Source: Variovorax paradoxus (GTDB lineage: Bacteria; Pseudomonadota; Gammaproteobacteria; Burkholderiales; Burkholderiaceae_C). Taken from it: DNA of 64,000 nucleotides. Below the pieces are notes generated by a model that saw nothing but the letters and a program-made list of their open reading frames with translations, did not search any database and was not told the origin of the DNA. Position numbers and translations under genes: made by a program. The DNA lies in NCBI RefSeq assembly GCF_009498455.1, contig NZ_CP045644.1:248001-312000 (forward strand). Reading direction: 5' to 3'. Shown here one piece after another: positions 29,052 to 39,183 of the stretch (positions within the stretch are counted from its first letter, which is position 1; each line of letters opens with the position of its first letter).

Positions 29052-30113
29052 ATGCCCATCCCCTCTTCCACCCCGCGCGTGACCTCCGCCAAACCCCGCA
29101 TCGCCGTGCTGCTCGGCGACCCCAGCGGCGTCGGCCCCGAGATGGCCGTGAAGCTGCTCGCGCGTCAGCGCAACCTCGACGCCGCACGCGTGCTGCTCAT
29201 CGCCGATCCGGTTGTGCTGGCCGCGGGCGAACGCGTGGCGGGCGTGAAGCTGGCCCCGCTGCAAGTGAATGCCCTGGACGATCTGCGCTTCGAGGACGGC
29301 CGGCTCAGCCTCTTCACGCGCGACTGGATGGCGGGCGAGGAGCCCGTGCTCGGCGAGTCGAACGAGCGCTCGGGCCACGCCTCGTTCCAGGCACTCGAAG
29401 ACGCGACCCTCGCCGTGCGGCGCGGCCAGGCCGACGCGATCCTCTTCGCGCCCCTCAACAAGCATTCGCTGCGGCTCGGAGGCCTGACGCACGAGGACGA
29501 GCTGCGCTACATGCAGGAGCGCTTCGCCGTGACCAGCTTCGTCTGCGAGTTCAACCTCACCGGCTCGCTGTGGACCTCGCGCGTGACCTCGCACATTCCG
29601 CTCAAGGACGTGGCGCGGCACATCACGGGGGAAGGCGTGAGCGACGCCGTGAAGATCATCGCATCGGCACTGCGCCGCGCGGGCGTGGCGCAGCCGCGCA
29701 TCGCGGTGACCGGGCTCAACCCGCACGCGGGCGACGGCGGCTCGATCGGCATGGAAGAGATCGAGATCATCGCGCCCGCCATCGAACAGCTGCGCGCCGA
29801 AGGCTACGACGCGCGCGGCCCGTTCTCGCCCGACACCGTGTTCATCGGCGCGCGGCGCGGCGATGTCGATGCGGTGGTGTCGATGTACCACGACCAAGGG
29901 CAGATCGCGATGAAGCTCATGGGTTTTGAACAGGGCGTGACCCTGCACGGCGGGCTGCCGGTGCCGGTCGCCACATCGGCCAGCGGCAGCGCCTTCGACA
30001 TTGCCGGCAAGGGCATGGCACAGATCGAAGGGCTGCAGCAGGCCTTCGACCTGTGCGTGCGCATGGCGAGCGGCGTGCCTGTTCCAGCACCCGCCGAAAC
30101 AGCAGTCGTCTGA
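29052..30113 (+). CDS. PdxA-family dehydrogenase (4-hydroxythreonine-4-phosphate dehydrogenase-like, PdxA2 group)
   Basis: A 353-residue metal- and NAD-dependent oxidative decarboxylase of the PdxA family. It has the N-terminal GDPSGVGPE motif (from about residue 22), metal-ligand histidines in SHIPL, GLNPHAGDGG and YHDQGQ, and the ending segment PVATSASGSAFDIAGKG. Coupling to a LysR regulator and a Bug binding protein suggests a catabolic role (PdxA2/DenD or TphB-like diol dehydrogenation) rather than vitamin B6 synthesis. No partner kinase or dioxygenase is nearby, so the substrate is open. Normal PdxA function cannot be excluded. Confidence 0.85.
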   Translation: MPIPSSTPRVTSAKPRIAVLLGDPSGVGPEMAVKLLARQRNLDAARVLLIADPVVLAAGERVAGVKLAPLQVNALDDLRFEDGRLSLFTRDWMAGEEPVLGESNERSGHASFQALEDATLAVRRGQADAILFAPLNKHSLRLGGLTHEDELRYMQERFAVTSFVCEFNLTGSLWTSRVTSHIPLKDVARHITGEGVSDAVKIIASALRRAGVAQPRIAVTGLNPHAGDGGSIGMEEIEIIAPAIEQLRAEGYDARGPFSPDTVFIGARRGDVDAVVSMYHDQGQIAMKLMGFEQGVTLHGGLPVPVATSASGSAFDIAGKGMAQIEGLQQAFDLCVRMASGVPVPAPAETAVV

Positions 30114-30134
30114 GCTGCTGGCGCCGCAAAAGAA

Positions 30135-30156
30135 AAGGGCCGCATATGCGGCCCTT
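30135..30156. terminator. Terminator between the pdxA-like and DUF805 genes
   Basis: A 22-bp perfect palindrome centred on CATATG with GGGCCG arms. On the minus strand it is followed by a T-rich CTTTTCTTTT tract, so it mainly ends the DUF805 transcript. On the plus strand the T tract is weak. Confidence 0.75.
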
Positions 30157-30166
30157 GGCAGAACGT

Positions 30167-30499
30167 TCAGGCGCTCGGCGGTTCGCCGTAAGCGTTGGAC
30201 TCCGGCTGCGACGGCTGAACGAAGAAGTAGATCAGCACGAGATTGATCAGCGGGATGATCGACAGCAGCAAGAACCAGCCGCTCTTGCCGATGTCGTGCA
30301 GGCGGCGCACGCCCACCGCGAGTGCGGGCAGAAGCAAAGCCAGCGCTGCGATGAAATACACGTATTCATGGATCAAGCCCGTCACGACGAGCACCCCGAA
30401 CTGGGCCAGAAAAAACCACCAGAATTCCGAACGCGACGCACGACCGGTGAAATCGGTGTACTTCGCAATGCACGTCTTGACCGCTGTTTGAAAGTCCAT
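30167..30499 (-). CDS. DUF805 membrane protein
   Basis: A 110-residue inner-membrane protein of the DUF805 family. It starts MDFQTAVKTCIAKYTDF and contains the family signature GRASRSEFWWFFL (about residues 20-32), helices near 28-45, 48-68 and 80-97, and RRLHDIGKSGWF. GAGGAG lies seven bases before the ATG at 30499, which decides the start against an upstream extension of 34 codons. Function is unknown. Members are often found near stress or phage-like genes. It appears to be a single-gene unit. Confidence 0.85.
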   Translation of the reverse strand: MDFQTAVKTCIAKYTDFTGRASRSEFWWFFLAQFGVLVVTGLIHEYVYFIAALALLLPALAVGVRRLHDIGKSGWFLLLSIIPLINLVLIYFFVQPSQPESNAYGEPPSA

Positions 30500-30672
30500 T
30501 GACTCGCTCCTCTTGATGAATCCCAGGGAAATTTCCCCGGGGCCATCATATCGGCGCACTGTGCAACGACAAACTCGGCCAAACCGGCCAGCACACTGCA
30601 AACCAATGGCCTAACGGCCTATGAAATAGCGCGTTGGACAGAGGCTTGCAGGGCTTGCAATGAGGTGTGCCG

Positions 30673-32226
30673 TCAGGCGCTCAGCCGCTTCAGCAGGCCG
30701 GCCGTCGAGGCGTCGAGCCCCGTGACATCGCCCGAGGCCAGGCGGGGCTCGATGTCGCGCGCCAGCACCTTGCCGAGCTCCACGCCCCACTGGTCGAAGC
30801 TGTTGATGCCCCACAGCGCGCCGCTGGTGAACACGCGGTGTTCGTACATCGCGAGGAAGGCGCCGAGTGCTTCGGGCGTGAGCTTCTCGAACACGAAGAA
30901 GGTGCTCGGCCGGTTGCCCGGAAAGTTCTTGTGGCCGCCTTCGTCGAGCTTGCCGACCATCAGCGCCTGCGCCTGCGCGAGCGCGTTGGCGAGCAGCTTG
31001 GGATGGTGGCCATCCAAGTCGTGCGAGGCGTCGCGCACCGCCATGAACTCGAGCGGGATCACGTCGGTGCCCTGGTGCAGCATCTGGAAGTACGCGTGCT
31101 GCCCGTTGGTACCGGGCTCGCCCCAGAGCACGGGCGAGGTGCCGAAGTCCAGCGGCGCGCCGCTCGCATCGACCTGCTTGCCGTTGCTTTCCATCTCGAG
31201 CTGCTGCAGGTAGGCCGGCACGCGCTTCAAGGCGCTGTGGTACGGCGCGATGCTGCGGCTCGTGAAGCGGTGGAAGTTGCGGTACCAGACGTCGAGCAGG
31301 CCCAGGCGCACCGGCAGGTTCTGCTCGAGCGGCGCGGTGCGGAAGTGCTCGTCCATCGCATGCGCGCCCGCCAGCAGCCGGCGAAAACCGTCGGCGCCGA
31401 TGGCAAGCGCAATCGGCAGGCCGATGGCCGACCACAGCGAATAGCGGCCGCCCACCCAGCCCCAGAAGCCGAAGGTGGTGGCGATGCCAAACTTGTTCGC
31501 GGCCTCGACATTCGTCGTGAGCGCGGCGAAGTGGCCGGCGATGTCGGTGCCGCCCGACTGCTCGTACCAGCGCTTGGCCGAGAGCGCGTTGGTCATCGTC
31601 TCGGCCGTGGTGAAGGTCTTCGAGGCCACCAGGAACAGCGTGTGCTCGGGCGCAAGGCCCTTCAGCACGCCCGCCAGTTCGTGGCCGTCGACGTTCGACA
31701 CGAAGTGAAAGCGCTTGCCGGGCGCCACGAACTCCGCGAGCGCCAGCACGGCCATCTGGGGGCCGAGGTCGGAGCCGCCGATGCCGATGTTGACCACGTC
31801 GGTGATCGTGTGGTCGCCGCGCACCTTCTCGGCATAGGCCAGCATCGCATCGAGCGTGGCGTGCACCTCGCGCAGCTCGTGGGCCGTCTGACGGCCGGTG
31901 GCCGCATCGGCCGGCGCGCGCAGCAGCGTGTGCAGCACGGCGCGGTCTTCGGTGTTGTTGATGTGCGCGCCCGAGAACAGCGCGTCGCGGTGGGCCTCGA
32001 GGCCGCACTCGCGCGCCAGCGCGAACAGCAGCGCCTCGGTGCGCGCGTCGATCAGGTTCTTCGACAGGTCGGCAAAGACGTGGGGCGCCTCCTGGCTGAA
32101 GCGCTCGAAGCGCCCGGCGTCGTCCACGAAGGCATGGCGAAGATCGAACTGGCGACCGGCCGTGTCGAAGCTGGACTGCAGTTGCGCCCAGGCCGGCGCG
32201 CGGTCACAGCGCAGGGTCATGGTCAT
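30673..32226 (-). CDS. pgi: Glucose-6-phosphate isomerase
   Basis: Interconverts glucose-6-phosphate and fructose-6-phosphate. The 517-residue product has the family motifs NIGIGGSDLGP, the FGFWGWVGGRYSLWSAIGLP signature region and GINSFDQWGVELGK near the end. Two ATG codons lie two codons apart at the start. The first (32226) is taken. The gene begins 2 bp after the tal stop, so tal and pgi form a tight operon. Length fits betaproteobacterial Pgi, a little shorter than the E. coli enzyme. Confidence 0.96.
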   Translation of the reverse strand: MTMTLRCDRAPAWAQLQSSFDTAGRQFDLRHAFVDDAGRFERFSQEAPHVFADLSKNLIDARTEALLFALARECGLEAHRDALFSGAHINNTEDRAVLHTLLRAPADAATGRQTAHELREVHATLDAMLAYAEKVRGDHTITDVVNIGIGGSDLGPQMAVLALAEFVAPGKRFHFVSNVDGHELAGVLKGLAPEHTLFLVASKTFTTAETMTNALSAKRWYEQSGGTDIAGHFAALTTNVEAANKFGIATTFGFWGWVGGRYSLWSAIGLPIALAIGADGFRRLLAGAHAMDEHFRTAPLEQNLPVRLGLLDVWYRNFHRFTSRSIAPYHSALKRVPAYLQQLEMESNGKQVDASGAPLDFGTSPVLWGEPGTNGQHAYFQMLHQGTDVIPLEFMAVRDASHDLDGHHPKLLANALAQAQALMVGKLDEGGHKNFPGNRPSTFFVFEKLTPEALGAFLAMYEHRVFTSGALWGINSFDQWGVELGKVLARDIEPRLASGDVTGLDASTAGLLKRLSA

Positions 32227-32228
32227 GT

Positions 32229-33185
32229 TTACTTGCCGCTTTCCTGCATGAGCTTTTCGAGCTTCACGGCGTCGGCCGCGAAGGCGCGGATGCCCTCGGC
32301 GAGCTTCTCTGTGGCCATGGCGTCTTCGTTGAGCGCGAAGCGGAAGCCGGCCTCGTCGTAGCTCAGCTTCTCGGCGGTGCCGCTCGCGGCAGCCTTGGCA
32401 TCGAGCGCGTGCGCGAGCGGCTCGTTGCTCGCGGCCAGCTCGGCCAGCAGCTCGGGGCTGATGGTCAGCAGGTCGCAACCCGCCAGCGCCTGGATCTGGC
32501 CGACATTGCGGAAGCTCGCGCCCATGACCTCGGTCTTGATGCCCTGCTGCTTGTAGTAGTTGAAGATTTCGCGCACCGACTGCACGCCCGGGTCGTTCGC
32601 GCCGGCGTTGGCCGCTTCGTCCCACTTGGCACCGGCCGACTTCTTGTACCAGTCGTAGATGCGGCCCACGAAGGGCGAGATGAGCTGCACGCCGGCCGCG
32701 CCGCAGGCCACGGCCTGCGCGAACGAGAACAGCAGCGTGAGGTTGGTGCGAATGCCCTTCTGCTCGAGCAGGCGCGCGGCCTCGATGCCCTCCCAGGTGG
32801 AGGCAACCTTGATCAGCAGGCGCTTCTCGGTGTCGATGCCTTCGGCCTTGTACAGCGCCACGATGCGCTCGCCGCGGGCCACGGTGGCCACGGTGTCGAA
32901 CGAGAGGCGGGCGTCGACTTCGGTCGAGACGCGGCCCGGGATGATGGAGAGGATTTCGGTGCCGAAGCGCACCAGCAGGCGGTCGATGACTTCGTCGAGC
33001 GGCTTGCCGGTGTGCGCTTTCACGGTCTCGTCGAGCAGCGGCCGGTATTCGGCCTTCTGCACGGCCTTGAGGATCAGCGACGGGTTGGTGGTCGCGTCCT
33101 GCGGCTTGGAAATGCTGAGCTGCTTGAAGTCGCCGGTGTCGGCAACGACGGTGGTCCACTGGCGGAGGGCATCGAGTTGGTTCAT
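32229..33185 (-). CDS. tal: Transaldolase
   Basis: A 318-residue transaldolase B-type enzyme that transfers a dihydroxyacetone unit between sedoheptulose-7-phosphate and glyceraldehyde-3-phosphate. ATTNPSL is at 31-37, the Schiff-base lysine K126 lies in [10 protein letters not shown], and [11 protein letters not shown] is conserved. The ATG at 33185 gives the usual N-terminus [10 protein letters not shown] longer reading from 33287 has no homology at its front. It is the first gene of tal-pgi. The 243 bp upstream, shared with the lipocalin gene, hold the divergent promoters but no site I can name. Confidence 0.97.
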   Translation of the reverse strand: MNQLDALRQWTTVVADTGDFKQLSISKPQDATTNPSLILKAVQKAEYRPLLDETVKAHTGKPLDEVIDRLLVRFGTEILSIIPGRVSTEVDARLSFDTVATVARGERIVALYKAEGIDTEKRLLIKVASTWEGIEAARLLEQKGIRTNLTLLFSFAQAVACGAAGVQLISPFVGRIYDWYKKSAGAKWDEAANAGANDPGVQSVREIFNYYKQQGIKTEVMGASFRNVGQIQALAGCDLLTISPELLAELAASNEPLAHALDAKAAASGTAEKLSYDEAGFRFALNEDAMATEKLAEGIRAFAADAVKLEKLMQESGK

Positions 33186-33428
33186 GAAATCAATTATCCG
33201 GGGAGGGGTGTGACAAGTCCTGCACGCAGTTGCGCATCGGGCGATGTTTTCATGCGAACCGTAGCACGGGTTTTCGCGAAGCTCCATCGGCCTGCGGCGC
33301 GAAGGGTTGTCAGCCGTGCTGCCCTACAGGGGCTGTGGTCCGTGGCTGACGGCGACGGCCCCCGTCCGGCGGCTACCCTGAAGCAGACGCGGCAACTCTG
33401 CCCGACGACTTTCCCCTCAGGAGCCCCC

Positions 33429-34097
33429 ATGACCTCTCGCCATCCACGCCCCGCGCCCGCCGGCCGCCCCTTCGACGACCGCCGCACCAGCAAGGCCATC
33501 GGCGTCATGGCCACGGCCTTCGTCGTGGGAGGGGTGGCCACCTGGTACGCGCTGGGCGCCGCGCGCACGGCCCATGCCCAGCCGGCCGGCCCCGCCGACG
33601 GTGCCCCGCTGATGCGCGCGCCGCTGCAGGTCGTGGCGCCGGTGGACCTGCACCGCTATGCCGGCCTCTGGCACGAACAGGCACGCCTGCCCAACCGGTT
33701 CCAGAAACAGTGCGCCGGCCCGGTGAGCGCCGAATACACGCCGCAGCCCGACGGCACCGTGCAGGTGCGCAACCGCTGCGTGCGCGCCGACGGCAACTTC
33801 GACGAGGCCATCGGCAGTGCGCGCGTGGTGCCCGTGGCCGGCCAACCCGGCGCGGGACGGCTGCAGGTGCGCTTTGCCCCTGCGTGGCTGAGCTGGCTGC
33901 CGATGGTGTGGGGCGACTACTGGATATTGAAGCTCGACCGCGACTACCAGGTGGCGCTGGTCGGCACGCCCGACCGTGAGTACCTTTGGGTGCTCTCGCG
34001 TGCGCCGCGCCTCGAAGACGACGCCCTGCAGGCCGAGCTGGACTACGCCCGCAGCCTGGGCTTCGACACCGACAAGGTGGTGCTCACCGGCAGGTAG
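33429..34097 (+). CDS. blc: Lipocalin (Blc-like) with N-terminal membrane anchor
   Basis: A 222-residue lipocalin. The core begins at DLHRYAGLWHEQARLPNRFQ with the GxW motif (residues 79-81) and includes GDYWILKLDRDYQVALVG and YLWVLSR, as in bacterial Blc, which binds lysophospholipids or fatty acids. E. coli Blc is an outer-membrane lipoprotein. Here there is no lipobox cysteine. Instead a hydrophobic helix (about 24-43) ends near AHAQ, so it is either anchored or secreted. The 3' end overlaps the convergent HAD gene by 55 bp. Confidence 0.9.
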   Translation: MTSRHPRPAPAGRPFDDRRTSKAIGVMATAFVVGGVATWYALGAARTAHAQPAGPADGAPLMRAPLQVVAPVDLHRYAGLWHEQARLPNRFQKQCAGPVSAEYTPQPDGTVQVRNRCVRADGNFDEAIGSARVVPVAGQPGAGRLQVRFAPAWLSWLPMVWGDYWILKLDRDYQVALVGTPDREYLWVLSRAPRLEDDALQAELDYARSLGFDTDKVVLTGR

Positions 34098-34705
34098 CGC
34101 TGCAGCTGCGACGGCAGCATGGCCGGCGCGGTGCAATGGATGGCGTGCCAGCCGAAGGCGCGGGCCATCTCGACATTGGCGGCCGAGTCGTCGATGAACA
34201 CGGTCTGCTCGGGATCGAGGCCGTGGCGCATGGCCAGCACCTCGTAGATCTCGCGCTCGGGCTTGAGAAACTTCACGTCGCCCGAGAACACGCCGCCGTC
34301 GAAACGCCGCATGAATGCATGCCGGCGCTCCAGAGCGCGGGCGAACGGCGCGGGCATGTTCGACAGGTAGTACAGCCGCAGCGGCTGGCCGGCGTCGCGG
34401 TGGGCGATGAGCTGCTCGAGCATCTCCAGCGTGACGTCGATCGGCTCCAGCCGCTCGCCCAGCCCGTCGAGCATGGCGTGCAGCGACGCGGCCGGCAGCG
34501 CCAGGCGGGCCGACATGCGGGCGATCGCATCGTCCAGCGTGCGGGTGCCGCAGTCGAAACCGGTCCAGTCGTCGTGATGGAAAAGGGCCCGGCCCAAGGC
34601 CGCGGCAGCGGCTTCAGTGGGGGCGTGAGGGGCAAGATGGGCCTGGACCAGCCGTGTCGGCTCCCAGGCGAACAGCACGGCGCCAAGATCGAAAACCACG
34701 TTCAT
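34043..34705 (-). CDS. HAD-superfamily phosphatase (YihX-like)
   Basis: A 220-residue haloacid-dehalogenase hydrolase of subfamily IA. Motif I is FDLGAVL, close to the FDLGGVL of YihX, a glucose-1-phosphate phosphatase. Motif II is YYLSNMP, the motif III lysine lies in KFLKPEREIY, and motif IV is VFIDDSAANV. The sugar-phosphate neighbours (pgi, tal, zwf, AfuABC-type importer) make a sugar phosphate a reasonable substrate, but that is inference. Its last 18 codons overlap the end of the lipocalin gene on the other strand. Confidence 0.87.
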   Translation of the reverse strand: MNVVFDLGAVLFAWEPTRLVQAHLAPHAPTEAAAAALGRALFHHDDWTGFDCGTRTLDDAIARMSARLALPAASLHAMLDGLGERLEPIDVTLEMLEQLIAHRDAGQPLRLYYLSNMPAPFARALERRHAFMRRFDGGVFSGDVKFLKPEREIYEVLAMRHGLDPEQTVFIDDSAANVEMARAFGWHAIHCTAPAMLPSQLQRYLPVSTTLSVSKPRLRA

Positions 34706-34717
34706 GGCGCCATTGTT

Positions 34718-35754
<1,037 letters not shown>

Positions 35755-35758
<4 letters not shown>

Positions 35759-38028
35759 ACGGAGAGGCTTTCCATTTTGTGATGTCCCTGATGCGGCGGC
35801 GCAGTGCCGCGCCGCCCCAGCTTGCGCTCCCCGACCACGAACTGCACCAGCGCGATCGCCAGCGACATCAGGATCATGAGCACCGTGCAGTACGCGAGCG
35901 CGATGCCGTAGTCGCCATTGCCGACGCGGCCGATGATGTAGGTGGTGGCCAGTTCGTTCTCGGCCGTGACCAGGAAGATCACCGCGCTCACCGTCGTCAT
36001 GGCGCGCACGAAGCTGTAGACCAGCGCGGCCACCAGCGCGGGCTTGAGCAGCGGCAGCACCACCTTGAAGAGCGTCTGCGAGGTCGAGGCGCGCAGCATC
36101 AGCGAGGCTTCGTCGAGCGAGCGGTCGAGCTGCTTGAAGGCCGCCGTGCCGGCCCGCACGCCCACCGGCAGGTTCCGGAACATGAAGCACAGCACGATGA
36201 TCAAGCCGGTGCCCGTGAGCTCCAGCGGCGGCACGTTGAAGGCCAGGATGTAACTCACGCCGAGCACCGTGCCCGGAATCGCAAAAGCCAGCAGCGCGCC
36301 GAACTCGAAGATGCCCTGACCCTTGAACTCGTTGCGTGCCAGCAGCCATGCAATCAGCAAACCCAGCGCGGCGGTGATCGGCGCCGAGATGCCCGCGAGC
36401 TTGAGCGTGGTGATCAGCGAGTTCCACGCGGTGCCGGCCCACACCAGCCCGAACTGGCCCCACTCCAGCGCGAAGGCGCTCTTGAAGTGGTTGAGCGTGA
36501 AGCTGTAGTCACGCCCCCAGGTCTGCACGAAGCCGCCCGCGAAGGCGAACAGGTAGACCACGGCGGTGAAGGCGATCCACGGCAGCGCGATGCACTGGAT
36601 GGTGCGGCGCACGCCGTCGGGCAGCGGCATCGCAATGCCCGCGTCGCCCTTGCCGCTCACGGTCGTGTAGTTCTGCTTGCCGAGCACCCCGCGCTGCAGC
36701 GCGAACACGCCGAGCGCGAACAGCGTGAGCACCCAGGCCAGCGAGGCTGCGCGGCCCTGGTCGTACTGCGCGCCGACGATGGCAAAGAAGATGTCGGTCG
36801 ACAGCACCGAGAACTGGCCACCCACCACCACCGGGTTGCCGAAGTCGGCAATGCTCTCGATGAAGCCGACCAGGAAGGCGTTGGCCAGTCCGGGCTTGAG
36901 CAACGGCAGCGTGACGGTGAAAAAGGCGCGGCGCCGGTCGGCGCGCAGCATCTGCGCGGCCTCTTCGAGGCTGGGCGCGATGCCCTGCACCACACCGCGC
37001 ATGATCATGAAGGCGATGGGCGTGAAGGCGAACAGCTGCGCCACCAGCACGCCCGGCATGCCGTAGAACCAGCGCGTGGGTTCGATGCCGAACACGCTTT
37101 CGAGCACCTGGTTGACGATGCCCGCGCGGCCGAACAACAGGATCAGGCCGAGCCCGACGACGAACGGCGGCGTGATGATCGGCAACAGCGCCAGCACCCG
37201 CAGCGCACCCTGCCCGCGCTGGCTGCCGCGCTCGGCCATCAGCGCCATCAGCGTGCCGAGGAAGGTGGTGCCGGCCGCAGTGAGCAGCGCCAGCACCAGC
37301 GTGTTCCACGCGACGCCGCAGCGCACCCCGCCCGCAAGGCAGCCCAGGCCCCAGATGCGCTCGGTGAACACGCGTGCGATGAAGGCCGTGATCGACCACT
37401 GCCCGTCTTCGTTGAAGAACGCGCCCGACAGCGCCTTGCTCACCGGGTAGGCGATGAACAGCGCCATCAGCACGCCGCAGCCGACGACCGCGGCAGAGAC
37501 GAAGAGGTCACCCTTGAACAGGCCGAGCCGCGCGATGCCGAAGGCAGCGAGCATCACAAGCGCCGTCAGCGCCACGAAGCCGCCCGCGCCGATGCCGAAT
37601 TGGTTGACGGCCAGCTCGCCGAACTGCGTATTGAGTGCCGCAACGCTCCAGCCGCGCGCGCCGATGGTGAAGCCCGCCACCGCCAGCCCGATGGCGCCAA
37701 TCGCGCCGCCCGCCAGCAGCCAGCGCCCCTGCGCCTTGCCGGCCGGCAAGGCCGCACCGACGGCGCACAGCAGCAAACCGGCCAGCCCGATGAAGAGCCA
37801 ACTGCGGCCCTGCGTGGCCGCTTGCATCAGCCCATTGGCGCCCTCTGCACTGCCGAACACCTGCGGAACGGCTTCGTACCAGGTGGCATCCTGGATCGCA
37901 TACCAGGGCAGCACGAGGTAGGCCGCGAAGCCCAGCACGACCCAGGCCCAGATCCAGCGCCGTGCGCGCCGGGCGGCCGCGAGAGACGCCGGGTTGACCG
38001 GCGCGCCTTCGTTGGAACGCGCTTCCAC
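35755..38028 (-). CDS. afuB: ABC transporter permease, long AfuB-type
   Basis: A 757-residue inner-membrane permease with two fused permease halves, each with an EAA-type loop (SLEEAAQMLRADRRRAF and SLDEASLMLRASTSQTLF). A roughly 240-residue N-terminal region adds several extra helices. FbpB-type iron permeases are about 500-560 residues, so the length fits the AfuB group better. It appears to start with GTG directly after the stop of the binding-protein gene with no gap, and overlaps the ATPase gene by 4 bp, so all three are translationally coupled. Confidence 0.87.
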
Positions 38029-39039
38029 TTAGCGCGGCAGCGAATTGACGTCTTTTTCCCAGCGCGCGATGAGGCGGCGACGCTCGGCGCTGGCGCCGTA
38101 CTTGGCGTAGTCGTAGTTGATGAACTTGATCTTCTTGAAGTCAGGAATGCGCGGGTCGAGCTTGGCGGTCGCGTTGCTCGGCAGCTGGAACTGCTTGTTG
38201 GCGGCGCCGAGTTCCTGCGCGGCGGGCGTGAGCGCCCATTCGTAGAACTTCTTGGCGGCGTCGAGGTTGCGCGCGCCCTTGATGATGCTCATGGAGCCGA
38301 TCTCGGCGCCGGTGCCGTCGCTGGGCGTGATGGTCTCGACCGGGAAGCCCTGCATCTTCTCGCCCGGGCCGTCGTGCACGAAGCTGATCGACACGGCCGT
38401 TTCGCCACGCGCCACCGCCTTGATCGGGCCGGTGCCCGAGCGGGTGTACTGGCCGACGTTCTTGTGCAGCGCCTTGAGGTAGTCGAAGGCCTTGTCCTCG
38501 CCCATGAGCTGCACCAGCGTGGCGATCATGGTGTAGGCCGTGCCGCTCGATGCCGGGTTGGCCACCTGGATGTCTCCCTTGTACTCGGGCTTGAGCAGGT
38601 CGGTCCAGGTCTTGGGCACGGGCAGCTTCTTCTTGGCGAGCAGCTCGGGGTTGTAGCCGAAGCCCAGCGGGCCCGAGTAGATGCCCACGGTCTTGTAGCC
38701 CGATTGCTTGGCCTGCTGCTGCGCCCAGGGGTGCAGCTGCGACAGCGTGGGCGACTTGTATTCGAGCGTGAGCCCCTGCTCGGCCGCCTGCAGGTGCGGG
38801 TCGCCCGTGCCGCCGAACCAGACGTCGGTCTTGGGGTTGTCCTTCTCGGCGATGAGCTGGGCCAGCGCCTCGCCCGAGCCCTTGAGCGCCATGTTGATGC
38901 GCACGCCCGTGGTGCGGGCGTAGACGGTGGAGATCACGTTGCACCACTCGGCCTGCACCGAGCAGATGACGTTGACGGTTTGCGCCGACGCGACGGCCGA
39001 CAGACCCAGCAGCGCGGCTGCCGTGAAAAGCTTCTTCAT
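38029..39039 (-). CDS. afuA: ABC transporter substrate-binding protein, AfuA-type (probable hexose-phosphate binding)
   Basis: A 336-residue periplasmic binding protein with a signal peptide ending at ASAQ (residue 20). By memory it resembles Actinobacillus AfuA through several blocks: TDVWFGGTGDPH, NPASSGTAY (161-169), GETAVSISFVHD and GAEIGSMSIIKGARN. H222, D223 and E246 fall where AfuA contacts its sugar phosphate. AfuA was first called an iron protein but binds glucose-6-phosphate and related hexose phosphates. The tyrosine pairs used for iron in FbpA are not obvious here. First gene of the importer operon, divergent from zwf. An iron ligand stays possible. Confidence 0.85.
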   Translation of the reverse strand: MKKLFTAAALLGLSAVASAQTVNVICSVQAEWCNVISTVYARTTGVRINMALKGSGEALAQLIAEKDNPKTDVWFGGTGDPHLQAAEQGLTLEYKSPTLSQLHPWAQQQAKQSGYKTVGIYSGPLGFGYNPELLAKKKLPVPKTWTDLLKPEYKGDIQVANPASSGTAYTMIATLVQLMGEDKAFDYLKALHKNVGQYTRSGTGPIKAVARGETAVSISFVHDGPGEKMQGFPVETITPSDGTGAEIGSMSIIKGARNLDAAKKFYEWALTPAAQELGAANKQFQLPSNATAKLDPRIPDFKKIKFINYDYAKYGASAERRRLIARWEKDVNSLPR

Positions 39040-39062
39040 TGGTATTCCCCTGCCTCGGACAT

Positions 39063-39083
39063 AAAAAAAGGCCTTGCGGCCTT
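39063..39083 (-). terminator. Intrinsic terminator in the afuA leader
   Basis: On the minus strand, AAGGCC-GCAA-GGCCTT is followed by TTTTT, giving a 6-bp stem closed by a GNRA tetraloop. It ends 23 bases before the afuA start, and no gene precedes it on that strand, since zwf is divergent. It must therefore act within the afuA leader (attenuation) or end a short RNA from the zwf-afuA gap. Confidence 0.65.
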
Positions 39084-39118
39084 GGGGCAGCGTAGCTTTA
39101 GTACAGGTGTGCCGAATC

Positions 39119-39130
39119 GGTACAAGTACC
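39119..39130. promoter_or_regulatory. Short palindrome in the afuA-zwf divergent promoter
   Basis: GGTAC-AA-GTACC is a near-perfect dyad midway between the divergent afuA and zwf starts. It could be an operator shared by both. It does not match the HexR consensus well enough to name the regulator. Confidence 0.4.
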
Positions 39131-39183
39131 ATCGCGACTGGCACATTGCCTGCTCGGCATCCAGACAAAAGGAAAGTTTTCTC

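Noticed and set aside
38029..39039. Assignment of the binding protein as ferric iron-binding FbpA
   Set aside because: Default family label, but motifs and permease length fit AfuA/AfuB better and the neighbours are sugar-phosphate genes. Kept as an alternative.
39101..39130. HexR operator between afuA and zwf
   Set aside because: HexR often controls zwf, but the dyad GGTAC-AA-GTACC does not match the TGTARTnnnnACTACA-type consensus well enough.
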